Shown here: piece by piece, positions 1 to 10,413 of the stretch
Position numbering within the stretch: the stretch's first letter is position 1
Layout: each line of letters opens with the position of its first letter
NCBI RefSeq assembly: GCF_901000735.1
Contig: NC_081542.1
Location: 42,510,238 to 42,574,237 of the forward strand
Length of the DNA: 64,000 nt
Direction: 5' to 3'
Origin: Corylus avellana
Taxonomy: Eukaryota; Streptophyta; Magnoliopsida; Fagales; Betulaceae
The notes under the pieces: generated by a model
Databases searched by the model: none
Told to the model about the DNA's origin: nothing
The model's input: the letters and a program-made list of their open reading frames with translations, nothing else
Program-made: the position numbers and the translations under genes

Positions 1-549
1 GGGTGACTCACGGGTCGCGGCCACCCCATACCCTTCAATTTTTTTTTTTTTTTAAGATTTAATTTTTTAAATTAAATTATTAAAAAATTAATATTTTAAT
101 TAAGTAAAACGAGGAGTTTTGAGTGGCTTTAACAGCTGGTAAAAATTTTTGACGGTAGAAAGTTTATTGTAGTTTCGATTGACCTAAGGAGTCAATTTCT
201 GATAAAAAAAAACACCTATGGAGTTTTAAATAAAAGCGCGTTGACCTATGAATTTATATATAATTTCCGTATATATATATACACCTTGATATGGTCAGGT
301 GCCTTTCTCTACTTCCACTCTCTTTTTATTATTATATATTTCTATACATCATATAACCACTTAGAATTTTTGTTTTTTTGTTTTTAATTTTTATGGATGT
401 TAGATTTTCGAGTACTTATGATTAAGGGTGAAAGTGCGGGTAGATAATAATCGCTCGAACATGCAATCCGCATATACAAATGTGGATAGCGATTTTAAGG
501 TATGCAAATACAATTAATAATTGTATATGTATTCGCTTTATATATAATA
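1..549. other. AT-rich intergenic DNA
   Basis: No gene is seen. The stretch is low-complexity and AT-rich, and it matches about 15285-15790 closely. It is the start of a long block (to about 6700) that is repeated around LecRK-D. It begins inside a GGCCACCCC-rich motif that is fuller at 15150-15290. Confidence 0.7.
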
Positions 550-1013
550 GGGAAAAATATAAAAAAGCCCCCTAAACTACCAGCCATTTTCGATTTTGCC
601 CCATAATGTTTCAAAAGTGATAGTAGTTCCCAAACTATCAAACTATTGCATTTTCGCCACTCCGTTAGTCAAAACCGTCAGTTTGGACGGAAACTGTAAA
701 ACAACGTCGTTTTGTTATGAGTAAGTTACTGCAATGTCCTTTTATGAAAAAAAAAAAATTTGGGAAAAATATAAAATAAGCCCCCAAACTACCAGCCGTT
801 TTTATTTAGCCCGATAATGTTCAGAAAGTGATAAAGTAGCCCCCAATAAAACGATGTCGTTTTGTAGTTTCCGTCCAAACTGACGGTTTTGACTAACGGA
901 GTGGCCAGAATGCAATAATTTGGTAGTTTGGGGGCTACTTTATCACTTTTGAAACATTAGGGGGCTAAATCGAAAACGGCTGGTAGTTTGGGAGGCTTTT
1001 TTATATTTTTCCC
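550..1013. mobile_element. Palindromic Mutator-like MITE
   Basis: The two ends are long inverted repeats: the left begins GGGAAAAATATAAAAAAGCC and the right end is its near reverse complement. The element is flanked by a perfect 9-bp direct repeat, TATATAATA, at 541-549 and 1014-1022. A 9-bp target duplication is typical of Mutator-like transposons. The matching position near LecRK-D (about 15783-15795) is empty, which confirms the insertion. It has no coding capacity. Confidence 0.85.
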
Positions 1014-1530
1014 TATATAATATATATAATAGCTTTAAATTCAATTATTGAAGCATCTCTTTCTCTTGCTTAGAAGTTTGTTAGTAACGAAGCTTATTAG
1101 TTTGTCATATTTTACTTACAATACAATTTTCTTTACATTTTACATTTAATTGATTCATGATTTGTACGTGTAGGAGGGTTGATTTAGATTCATAGTGCGT
1201 TCTGTGTTGAATTTTTTTTTTTTGCTGCATTTGTAATTTATGGCAAAATAATTAATAAGTGTGATCTGAATAATAGTGTTCAACTAGAAGCACAAATTAC
1301 AACTTCAAGGCGCAAAACATTCATTAACGGATAATAACCACATTTAATGACTGTAATAATTGCGTGGATGCAAATGCTAATCGCACAATGCAAATGTAGA
1401 TGTAGATACCTAAACGTGATAACCGCATTATGCAGATACAAATGCAGACAGTGGCGGAGCCAAGATTTTTGTTAAGAGGTCAAGATTTTTTTTCCTAAAA
1501 AAAATTAAAGTCTAACAAAATTAATTTAAA

Positions 1531-1578
<48 letters not shown>

Positions 1579-2239
1579 ATTCAACAAAATTTAGTTATTG
1601 TTTAAAACATATAAATGCAACTTACAATTTAATTTATTCAATTGGCTCTAACAAATCTTCATATTTTGAAATCGTTGTAATTATTTTTTTATTCTTGATA
1701 ATCTTGAATATATCATTCTCAATATATGTGATCAGACAATCATTTATCCATTGATCCCTCATTTAGTTACGTAAACTATTTTTAACAACGTAAAAGTTTG
1801 AATTGTTGAAGGCTTAAAAAGGAAGAAATATTGTATAAAAAAATTGCAAATAGTTGAATTTTTAAATTGTTAAACGGCTTTTAATTCTTAGAAATTTTTT
1901 TTTGACATTTCTACAAAAGAGGGGATAGGATATTAGAACTAATAACCTTGGTGTGATTTCCAAGACTCTAATTCTCTGATTTTTTTTTATTTTTTTTATT
2001 TTTTGAAATGCTCTAAATCTCTAATTTACTAGTGTTGTTGGTTAGGATTTCGCAAATTACCAAAGATCTAGAATTTTAAATATATATACCTAGGCAATAG
2101 GTTTAAAGTCGTTGCTTCTTTTTCTTTTTTCCTTTTTTTTTTAAAAAAAAAAAGAAAAGAAAAGAAAAAAGTCCAACTTTAAAGTAAGAGCCTTTTAAAG
2201 GTGTAAGTTATGCTTAATAAAGCTTGATTAAAACAAAAT
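1014..2239. other. Intergenic DNA with a microsatellite and hAT-like end
   Basis: No gene is seen. It contains an AT dinucleotide run at about 1535-1573. At 1449 it contains an isolated transposon end beginning CAGTGGCGGAGCCA, the same terminus as the hAT-like MITE at 13327. I could not find a matching right end, so this looks like a remnant. The same remnant lies at 16228. Confidence 0.6.
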
Positions 2240-2805
2240 TTCTTGGGTAAAGTCATCTTAATTTCCTCAAACTATCACCCTAATTACAATTTTCTCCTAA
2301 ACTATCAATTGTGACAATTCACCACTCAAACTACCAAAGCAATGACAATGAACCCCCAATTTTAACAAAATGACGAAATTACCCATACTAAACCCTAAAA
2401 ACAAAAATACAGAAATTCATAAAAAAAATAAAAAAGAATAAAAAATTTAAAAATAAATAAAAGGCAAAAAGGGGTGCCGAACCACCCCTGGAATGGATGG
2501 TGGTCGGACCACCGCCATTAGGCCATGGGGTTGCTCGCCACTCCCATTCTGGCCAAATATTTTTAATATTTGTATTTTAAATTTTAAATATATTTAATTT
2601 TTTTTTTTTCAAATTTTAAGGGATATGTTTGTCTTATTGAAAATTTTACAGAGATAATTTCGTCATTTTGTTATCATTAGCGGGTATATTGTCATTATTT
2701 TAGTAGTTTGGAGGGGGGGAGGAAGAGGGAGATTGTCGCAATTGATAATTTGGGGGAGATTATAATTGAGGTAGTAGTTTGAAAGGGTTAAAGAGGATTT
2801 TTCCT
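2240..2805. mobile_element. Fold-back MITE-like repeat
   Basis: The first and last roughly 200 bases are imperfect reverse complements (CTCAAACTATCACCC on the left, its counterpart on the right near 2770). They surround a GC-richer core with GGTGGTCGGACCACC. There is no coding capacity. The borders are approximate and I could not fix a target duplication. A diverged copy is at about 17088-17655. Confidence 0.6.
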
Positions 2806-3320
2806 AAAATAATTTTACGCTAAAGGAGCTCTTCTCAGCATAAGTAAAACTATAAAACGGTTCGTTTTGGTAAACAGAACAAAACCCTAAACTATGCGTT
2901 TTGCTTAAAAAAAAAAAAAAAAAAAAACCACACCTTTGTCCTCGTGGTTTTTTTGCATTCGTATGAACTCTTGACCTAATTATTAAAATGCCTGAACTGA
3001 AAGAAAATCAGAATAATGAGTCGTGAACTCCGGTTCTCTTAAGAAAGATTTGGCCATTAATGAATGATTGAGAATGGGCAACCTAAGGCATCCGAACAAA
3101 ATCCTATTGAAGTAAGAAAATTTTTTGAGAGGTGAGGGGTCATTTGATTTTCAACTTGAAAGGAGAAGTTGAAAAGTAAAACTCCTTGTTTTGTTTTTTT
3201 CTTAGTGCCGTGCTGCAACTTGAAAAGTAAGAAAAAGCATGACGGTGCGACTGTACCTCTCCAGTCTCTCTCAGTTTTCACGCGCAAAAGTCTCTTTCTG
3301 TCGCTGTATTTATGAAAAAT

Positions 3321-3432
3321 CACGTGGACCAGCAAGTTGTAGATTCAATGGGAGAGAAGAACACAGCAAGGCGGCGGCTAATGGACGCTTGAGTTGAGTG
3401 GCCCCCCACGTGACTTGATGAAAAATCACGTG
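3321..3432. promoter_or_regulatory. Cluster of three CACGTG (G-box) motifs
   Basis: CACGTG occurs at 3321-3326, 3407-3412 and 3427-3432, about 450-570 bases beyond the LecRK-A stop codon. CACGTG is the core bound by plant bZIP and bHLH factors. The cluster is conserved near LecRK-D at 18172, 18258 and 18278. Two of the three sit in a short direct repeat, so they may be a by-product of that duplication. No gene start next to them is recognised. Confidence 0.35.
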
Positions 3433-3690
3433 GACCAACCTTTTTGTTCAAATGGAGATTGGAGGACCGGAGGTGACCTTTCAGATATGGCAACCCCCCT
3501 CCTGCCTTTGAAATTGAGGAAGGTCTCATTGATGTGTGTAAACGCTCTCCTATGACAAGACATTATAATTTAGAAACCCAACAAAAAAAATTGCTAGTCA
3601 ATTTCATTACCAAAAACTCATTTTTCTCCCTTTGCAATATGCAAACGGATTCGGTTGTATTGAGGCTTATTTTATTTGCTTAGAAAACAA

Positions 3691-3700
<10 letters not shown>

Positions 3701-3750
<50 letters not shown>
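3701..3750. repeat. AT dinucleotide microsatellite
   Basis: A pure (AT)n run of about 50 bases, preceded by a short CA run. The matching site beside LecRK-D (18548-18568) is only about 21 bases long, so the locus is length-variable between the two copies. Confidence 0.95.
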
Positions 3751-3752
<2 letters not shown>

Positions 3753-3885
3753 CCAAGCCAACACTCATAATACAATGTAATACATTTAGACCCTTTTTCA
3801 TTATGTATGTAATCTCCTTTCTTTCTTCTGTTGCTTTTGAGATGATACAACAAATTACACTCAATTGTCCATTCATGATGCAGAT

Positions 3886-5958
3886 TCACCTGCCCCCCAC
3901 CATAGTTTTGGACCAAGAGAAATGCATGGATGAAGAGTGGGACTTCCGAGTATCTCCAAGTGTTGGGTATGATGAAGACCCAAAATTTCGTGGAATGGAT
4001 TTCATTTTTCGGAGCAAATATGCATCCGTATCCTCGCTTTCAACCTCGTCCTCCACCTCTTTGTTCCCCTCCAACACTTTGACTACATGTCTCATGGTTG
4101 GCCGGGAACTTGGGTCAGGGTACGCACACAACAAGCCCAATTGAAGCACCCTGTCCACTTCTTCTTCATCAAACTCCCCTCTACCCTTCAATCTCTCATC
4201 AAAAGCATTCATTAATTGCCCTTGTACCATCAATAGCCATACCCAATCTACCAATGGTGGCTTCCCTTCTTCTATAGGCCTCCTCCCACACATTACTTCT
4301 AAAACCAAGATACCAAATCCAAACACATCAGTTTGAGCTGATGCCCGTCCGCTCCTAATCACTTCCGGCGCCATATATCCGACGGTCCCGACCACCCTAG
4401 TCGTGTTAGGCACTTGACTATGGTCGTGCATTCGGGCTAATCCGAAATCCCCTAGCCTCCCATTCATATCCTTGTCAAGTAACACATTGCTGGCCTTAAT
4501 GTCCCTATGTAGGACTTTTGCTTCCCACCCCTCATGTAAGTACAAGACTGCTGAAGCCACATCTTTCAAAATCCTTATTCTGTCTTCACAGCTCAACATC
4601 TTCCTGTCATCACATTCAAACACCCACTTGTCCAAACTCCCATTTTCCATATAGTTATAAACCAAAAAGAAGTTCCCCTTGTCTCTCTTGCACCACCCCC
4701 TCAACCCCACCAAACTTCTATGCTTCAATCTTCCAAGGCTTGAAATTTCAGCCAAAAATTCTCTCATCCCATCATTTTCATGCGAAATGCATTTCACTGC
4801 AATCTTTGCCCCTCCTGCTAAAACACCCTTATAGACCTTACGGTTCCCTCCAGTTCCAATCACATTTTCTTTTGAGAAATGTCTTGTGGCCACCTCAATT
4901 TCTACATAAGTCATTCTGTGTGGCCAATACTCCAATTCCCAATCTTCCATTTCCTCTCTCTCCCTAACATGTACTCCCCTTCGCTTCCTCTTGATCAAAA
5001 ACAGAGCAAACAGAGTACAAAGACAGACACCGGAGAAACCTCCCACTGTGATTCCTGCAATAAACCATTTGGATCGAAATATAGAACCCTTTGGAAGAAC
5101 GAACGATGGCAAACCGGTGGTAACCAACTCTTGGCTTAACGAAAAGTTGGAATTACTAAAGCTCCAAGCTAAAATATTGTTTCTTTGAATTAAAATTCCG
5201 GTACTACTAGAAAAGCCAACAAACATTTCATCCTCAAAAACCTCAGAAAGATCAATAGAAACATTCAACAAAGGCTTCAGAGGTCTTTTCATGCCTGCCG
5301 GAGCCATAGTAACATGAATCAAAGAATTTGAATAGTCAATCCAAACTTGGTAATTTTCACCACTGTTGAGCTTCAATTCCTTGAATGACTTGTCATCATC
5401 AGCATCGCTGCTGTTGTCGGGACAGTACCCGGCATCGTGTGATGCATTTGATTTGAGGGAGTTCACGTCGATTCCAACATGGTTGGCGCTTATGTCATCG
5501 AATTCTTCGTTCTTAAACACATCAAACTCGACACCAAAGACATGGTTATTGGGATTCCCATTGTTGTTGAAGTTGAGAAGGCCTAGATAATTAGCTGGGT
5601 CTGCGCCTTCGATGCCCTTGACGGGCACAAACATGAAAACTATGCCATGCCTACCAGAAGGATTATTCTTGTAAGGAACCAAAGAGAAGATGAAAGAAGT
5701 TGAGAAAGGATACACATAAGAAGAGTTTGGGTTTTTAGCGGGGATCTTTTCTGGGTAAATTGCCCGGCCGATTGAGTAATATGTTCTGTTAGTGAGCGTT
5801 AGAATACGAGATTCAACGTCGGCCAGGCCATAGAGTAACATATCGGAGGAGTTGAAGCCATTGAAGACGAAATCAACAGCCGATATGGATTGGAAGAAGA
5901 GGAAAACGGGCAGCAGAAAGCATAGTAGGAGAGGCTGTTGGTGTTTATGCTCATCCAT
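3886..5958 (-). CDS. L-type lectin receptor kinase LecRK-A
   Basis: A 690-residue plasma-membrane receptor kinase in one exon, as is usual for LecRKs. The signal peptide is about residues 1-27. A legume-lectin ectodomain (about 28-275) follows, with VEFDVF near 143 and several N-glycosylation sites. The transmembrane helix is about 298-322, followed by KRKRR. The Ser/Thr kinase domain spans about 360-630 with Lys389, HRD at 484-486, DFG at 504-506 and APE at 530-532. The C-terminal tail is serine-rich. The kinase resembles clade VII LecRKs from memory. Oddity: the glycine loop reads GTGGNR, so the third glycine (residue 373, codon 4840-4842) is Arg, while D and F keep Gly. This may weaken ATP binding. 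The ligand is unknown; relatives act in immunity and pollen development. The start is the first ATG before the signal peptide. Confidence 0.95.
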   Translation of the reverse strand: MDEHKHQQPLLLCFLLPVFLFFQSISAVDFVFNGFNSSDMLLYGLADVESRILTLTNRTYYSIGRAIYPEKIPAKNPNSSYVYPFSTSFIFSLVPYKNNPSGRHGIVFMFVPVKGIEGADPANYLGLLNFNNNGNPNNHVFGVEFDVFKNEEFDDISANHVGIDVNSLKSNASHDAGYCPDNSSDADDDKSFKELKLNSGENYQVWIDYSNSLIHVTMAPAGMKRPLKPLLNVSIDLSEVFEDEMFVGFSSSTGILIQRNNILAWSFSNSNFSLSQELVTTGLPSFVLPKGSIFRSKWFIAGITVGGFSGVCLCTLFALFLIKRKRRGVHVREREEMEDWELEYWPHRMTYVEIEVATRHFSKENVIGTGGNRKVYKGVLAGGAKIAVKCISHENDGMREFLAEISSLGRLKHRSLVGLRGWCKRDKGNFFLVYNYMENGSLDKWVFECDDRKMLSCEDRIRILKDVASAVLYLHEGWEAKVLHRDIKASNVLLDKDMNGRLGDFGLARMHDHSQVPNTTRVVGTVGYMAPEVIRSGRASAQTDVFGFGILVLEVMCGRRPIEEGKPPLVDWVWLLMVQGQLMNAFDERLKGRGEFDEEEVDRVLQLGLLCAYPDPSSRPTMRHVVKVLEGNKEVEDEVESEDTDAYLLRKMKSIPRNFGSSSYPTLGDTRKSHSSSMHFSWSKTMVGGR

Positions 5959-7931
5959 GGAGGATGGTAGCTAAAAAAACGGAAAGAGAGATGAGCAGAT
6001 GGTGTTGGATTGGATGAGGAGTTATTGAACTTTCTTGGTCACCTTGTAGATATTCATTGCATTTGATTTCTTTCGCCACAAGGCAGGTAGCCGGGTTGTT
6101 ATCTATCAACATTTTCATAGCAGAGTTTTCAACTGTAGTGAATGGAGAAAAAAATGGGATTGAAAAGAGAATGAGATCGAGTTTAGAAGAGTCAAAGAAG
6201 GGCTACAGAATTGCATGGTTTAATTTGTCTCCAAAATACAATCCAGAATCTCCTGATTGTTTTTAGCCAATCCAACTTGCATGCATTCTCCAAGATATGA
6301 CGGAATAATTTATGTCCGAAGAGGAATGGTCTTCAGAAGAAGAGTCACAGCATAATCTGAAAGAGAAGGCAAGGAAAAGGGTGGCCACAAGTAATCTTAA
6401 AAAGTCATCACTCATTAATAGCCCGATTGGGATGTGTTTAGATTATGAAGTTGAATGCAACTGGTAAACCCACGTGAAAGACTTGAAGCCTTGTACATCT
6501 AGAAAGACGCCTTGTGTGTTTGGAATGACGAAGGGAACAGACGCGACAGTCCACGAGTTCAGCGTTGTTTTAAGACTAATTGGAATTGAGTATTCCATTT
6601 AGAAAGAAAATTGATATTTATTTACTGAAAATAGAGGAGTTTGAAATAGAATAAAAATTTCATTAGGAAAATTCCTAGGCCAAGGAGTGGCCGCATGTCA
6701 CCCGCACTATTTTTTTTTTTAAATAAGTTATAAATTGGATAAACTTTATTTTGGCCTCATGAATTTTCATTCGATTTTACAAACCCCCTCATATCTCTAA
6801 CTTTGGATCTCTGAACTTTTTAATTTCTTTCGCTTTGGACCCCTCTGTTAGTTTTTAATGTTAAATTCAAACGGTTTGACTTTTTATATCTATTATACCC
6901 TTACTTAGTTCACTTGAAATTTTTTTTCCATCATTTAATGAGATTTAATGTCTAAAAAGAGAATATTTCATTTGACTTAACAAGATTCCCTAACGAAGGC
7001 CCCGCTGGGGTATTTGTTAGTAATTGGTAGTTCAAGAGTGTCGGATGGTGAGAGAGTCATTTCATGGGGCTATATTGACGGAGGGTGGTGGGTAATAATA
7101 ATGCTCATATATATATGATCCAAACTATATATATATATATATATACGAAATGGTTAATCAAAACGCACTTTATCTAGTTTAGCTAATGGGTTTTAAAAGA
7201 CGTCATACATCCGATTATCTATTTTATTTATTTTTATTTTTTATAATGATTATAGTTTTCCTAAAGATCCTATTTTTCAACATTTTGGAAAAAAGTGATG
7301 TAGAGAGAGAAATAGTAGGAGACAATTTTGGAAAAAGAGAGGTAGAAGATAAATAGTAGGAGAAAATAAAATGGCTCTCTTGAATAGTGCCGCTACATGT
7401 AGCATTTTTTTTTTGCTAATCCAATAAAATATCTATTTTGCAATTTTTTTTTGACTAATCCAATGTGGTGGGAGGTTTTTTACAAATATGATTAGCGATT
7501 TTAAATAAAAGTACCATTTGGCTCCTCCATTGTTAGTGCTTTTATGCGCTCTCTCTTAGCCGATTTTCGAAAGTAATAACATACAAAAATATATATTATA
7601 AAATATGGGGAGGGTGCCTAGATAAAAGTTAAGGGTTTGTTTGGGAAGACAATTCTTCCCAATTCTTCTTAACTTTTTTCTCTTTTTTTAGTTGATTTGA
7701 CACCACTAATACTCAACTCAACTCAACTCAAAATTTTTAACTGTATTCAAAATTTTATATTCTTGAAACAGCCCAAACATAATCCCAACTTTTTTTTTTT
7801 TCTCCTCAATATTCACAAATTTGAATTCAGTTCATTTAAATAGAAAAAAATCGCAAACCTGTCAATTCATTCATGCATGCATACGTCAATTCATTCATGC
7901 ATGCATACGTATGGATCAACACAAATATTAC
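5959..7931. other. LecRK-A promoter and B-A intergenic region
   Basis: 5959 to about 6720 is the LecRK-A promoter and leader. It matches 12178-12930 and 20776-21530 and has no solo LTR, so it shows the empty site for the LTR found upstream of F. Around 6735-6990 is a degenerate MITE-like arm. At 7000-7850 the sequence matches 33000-33730 and 56000-56580, so it belongs to the repeated LecRK unit. AT runs lie near 7100-7145. No gene is seen. Confidence 0.6.
7861..7908. repeat. 24-bp tandem duplication
   Basis: A 24-base unit rich in ATTCATTCATGCATGC occurs twice in succession (7861-7884, 7885-7908). The homologous site at about 33733-33753 has it once. It lies next to a deletion junction that removed DNA between here and the LTR remnant at 7932, so it may be a repair scar. 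Confidence 0.8.
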
Positions 7932-8238
7932 ATGCCTCTCACATACAGATTTGAAACAACTCAACGGTGGTGTTTTATTACAAGAACAAAACACATATGC
8001 CCATAATCTAAATGCTCTTTGATGGAGAATATATAAGAGAGAATTGAGAGAGATTTATAATTTCTTATTTTGAAATAAATGAATAAATCAGTAGTTTTAA
8101 CTTCAATCCCATGGGTTACTTATAAACAACTAAAAGAAACAACTCTTGGTTATGGAATTTACTAATTCCAAGAGATACAACTCTTGGTTTTATATGGACC
8201 AATTCCACTGTAGGTATATTGAGGTCCAATTACTAACA
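7932..8238 (-). mobile_element. Truncated copia LTR fused to LecRK-B
   Basis: This matches the 5' LTR at 51254-51665. It keeps the LTR start (TGTTAGTAATTGG on the minus strand, ending at 8238) but has lost its last roughly 100 bases. It adjoins TCTTC at 8239-8243, the same target sequence as at LecRK-F. The rest of the element and the original LecRK tail are deleted here. An AATAAA signal remains at 7974-7979 on the minus strand. Confidence 0.85.
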
Positions 8239-10259
8239 TCTTCAAATGTTGGGTGTGATGAAGGCCCAAAATCTCGTGGAGTCTCAGACCACCTACCCAT
8301 GGGTTTCATTTTTCGGAGCAAGTATACATCCATATCCTCACTTTCAACCTCATTGTTCCCCTCCAACACTTTCACTACTTGTCTCATTGTTGGCCGGGAA
8401 CTTGGGTCAGGGTAAGCACACAACAAGCCCAAGTGAAGCACCCTGCCCACTTCTTCCACATCAAACTCGCCTCTAGCCTTCAATCTCTCATCAAGAGCAT
8501 TCAATAATTGCCCTTGTACCATCAATTGCCATGCCCAATCTACCAAAGCTGGCTTCCCTACCTATATAGGCCTCCTCCCACACATGACTTCTAAAATCAA
8601 GACACCAAATCCAAACACATCGGTTTGAGCTGATGCCCGTCCGCTTCTAATCACTTCTGGCGCCAAATATCCAACAGTCCCGACCACCCTTGTCGTGTTA
8701 GGCACTTGTCCATGGTCGTGCATTCGGGCTAATTCGAAATCCCCTAGCCTTCCATTCATATCCTTGTCAAGTAACACATTGCTGGCCTTAATGTCCCTAT
8801 GAAGGACTTTGGCTTCCCACCCCTCATGTAAGTACAAGACTGCAAAAGCTACATCTTTCAAAATCCTTATCCTGTGTTCACAGCTCAACATCTTCCTGTC
8901 ATCACATTGAAACACCCATTTGTCCAAACTCCCATTTTCCATATACTCATAAACCAAAAAGAAGTTGCCCTTGACTCTCTTGCACCACCCTCTCAACCCC
9001 ACCAAACTTCTATGCTTCAATCTTCCAAGGCTTGAAATTTCAGCCAAAAACTCTCTCACCCCATCATTTTCATGCGAAATGCATTTCACTGCAATCTCTG
9101 CCCCTCCTGCTAAAACACCCTTATAGACCTTCCCATTCCCTCCGGTTCCGATCACATTTTCTTCTGAGAAATCTCTTGTGGCCGCCTCAATTTCTATATA
9201 AGTCATTCTGTGTGGCCAATACTCCAATTCCCATTCTTCCATTTCCTCTCTCTCCCTAACTCCGCTTCGCTTCCTCTTGATCAAAAACAGAGCAAACAGA
9301 GCACAAAGACCGACACCAAAGAAACCCCCCACTGTGATTCCTGCAATAAACCCTTTGGATCGAAATATTGAACTCTTTGGAAGAATAAACGACGGCAAAC
9401 CTGTGGTGACCAAGTTTTCGCTTAACGAAAAGTTAGAATTACTAAAGCTCCAAGCCAAAATCTTCAGGCTTTCAACTAACTCTCCGGTAGCACTAGTAAA
9501 GCCAACATACATTTCATCCTCAAAAACCTCAGAAAGGTCAATAGAAGCATTCAACAAAGGCTTCCGAGGTCTTTTCATGCCTGCCAGAGCCACAGTAACA
9601 TTAATCAAAGAATCTGAATAATCAATCCAAACTTGGTAATTTTCACCACTGTTGAGCTTCAATTCCTTGAATGACTTCTCATCATCAGTGTTGCTGCTGT
9701 TGTCGCTTCTTTGGTTGTCGGGCCAGTACCCGGCATCGTGTGATGCATTTGATATGAGGGAGTTCATGTCGATTCCAACATGGTTGGCGCTTATGTCATC
9801 GAATTCTACGTTCTTAAACACATCAAACTCGACACCGAAGACATGGTTATTGGGATTCCCATTGTTGGTGAAGTTGAGAAGGCCTAGATAATTAGCTGGG
9901 TCTGCGCCTTCGATGCCCTTAACGGGCACAAACATGAAAGCTATGCCATGCCTAGCAGGAGGATTATTCTTGTAAGAAACCATCGAGAAGATGAAAGAAG
10001 TTGAGAAAGGATACACATAAGAAGAGTTTGGGTTTTTAGCGGGGATTTTTTCTGGGTCAATTGCCCGGCCGATTGAGTAATATGTTCTGTTAGTGAGCGT
10101 TAGAATACGGGATTCAACGTCGGCCAGGCCATAGAGTAACATATCGGAGGAGTTGAAGCCATTGAAGACGAAATCAACAGCCGATATGGATTGGAAGAAG
10201 AGGAAAACGGGCAGCAGAAAGCATAGTAGGAGAGGCTGTTGGTGTTTATGCTCCTCCAT
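8190..10259 (-). pseudogene. LecRK-B, broken lectin receptor kinase
   Basis: The frame has the layout and length of LecRK-F (689 codons): signal peptide, lectin domain, transmembrane segment, kinase. Two changes disable it. Codon 566 (8562-8564) is TAG where F has GAG, ending the protein at CGRRPI, inside kinase subdomains IX-XI. The metal-binding DFG motif reads DFE (Glu509, codon 8733-8735). The reading frame is otherwise open to the LTR-derived stop at 8190-8192, so decay looks recent. The last 15 codons come from the copia LTR, as in F. The truncated product would keep the lectin domain and membrane anchor, so a decoy-like role is possible but unsupported. The gene start is duplicated at 29433-29812. 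Confidence 0.92.
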
Positions 10260-10413
10260 GGGGGATGATAGCTAGAAAAATGGAAAGAGAGATGAGCAGA
10301 TGGTGTTGGATTGGATGAGGAGTTATTGAACTTTCTTGGTCACCTTGTAGATATCCATTGCATTTGATTTCTTTTGTGATTTGTGTGACAAGATAGGTTG
10401 CCGGGTCGTTATC
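10260..10413. promoter_or_regulatory. LecRK-B proximal 5' region
   Basis: About 150 bases separate the LecRK-B start from the solo LTR that begins at 10414. Compared with LecRK-F, roughly 60 bases next to the LTR, including one copy of the target duplication, are missing. No TATA box can be assigned confidently. Confidence 0.5.

Larger units (their letters stand above)
2806..3885. other. 3' flank of LecRK-A
   Basis: No supported gene. It is almost identical to 17656-18702 downstream of LecRK-D. It includes a poly-A tract near 2910, a short direct repeat at 3313-3331 and 3419-3437, three CACGTG motifs, and an AT microsatellite at 3701-3750. The long open frames across the microsatellite are artefacts of dinucleotide repetition. 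Confidence 0.6.

Noticed and set aside
3632..4144. Plus-strand frame with a long Ile-Tyr repeat
   Set aside because: It is produced by the AT microsatellite and then runs antisense to the LecRK-A tail.
4472..5590. Several plus-strand frames across LecRK-A (and equivalents in D, B and F)
   Set aside because: They are antisense shadows of the LecRK coding sequence and recur at the same offsets in every copy.
6057..6266. 69-codon frame repeated at 12276 and 20874
   Set aside because: It recurs only because the LecRK promoter is duplicated. It lies in the 5' region and resembles nothing known.
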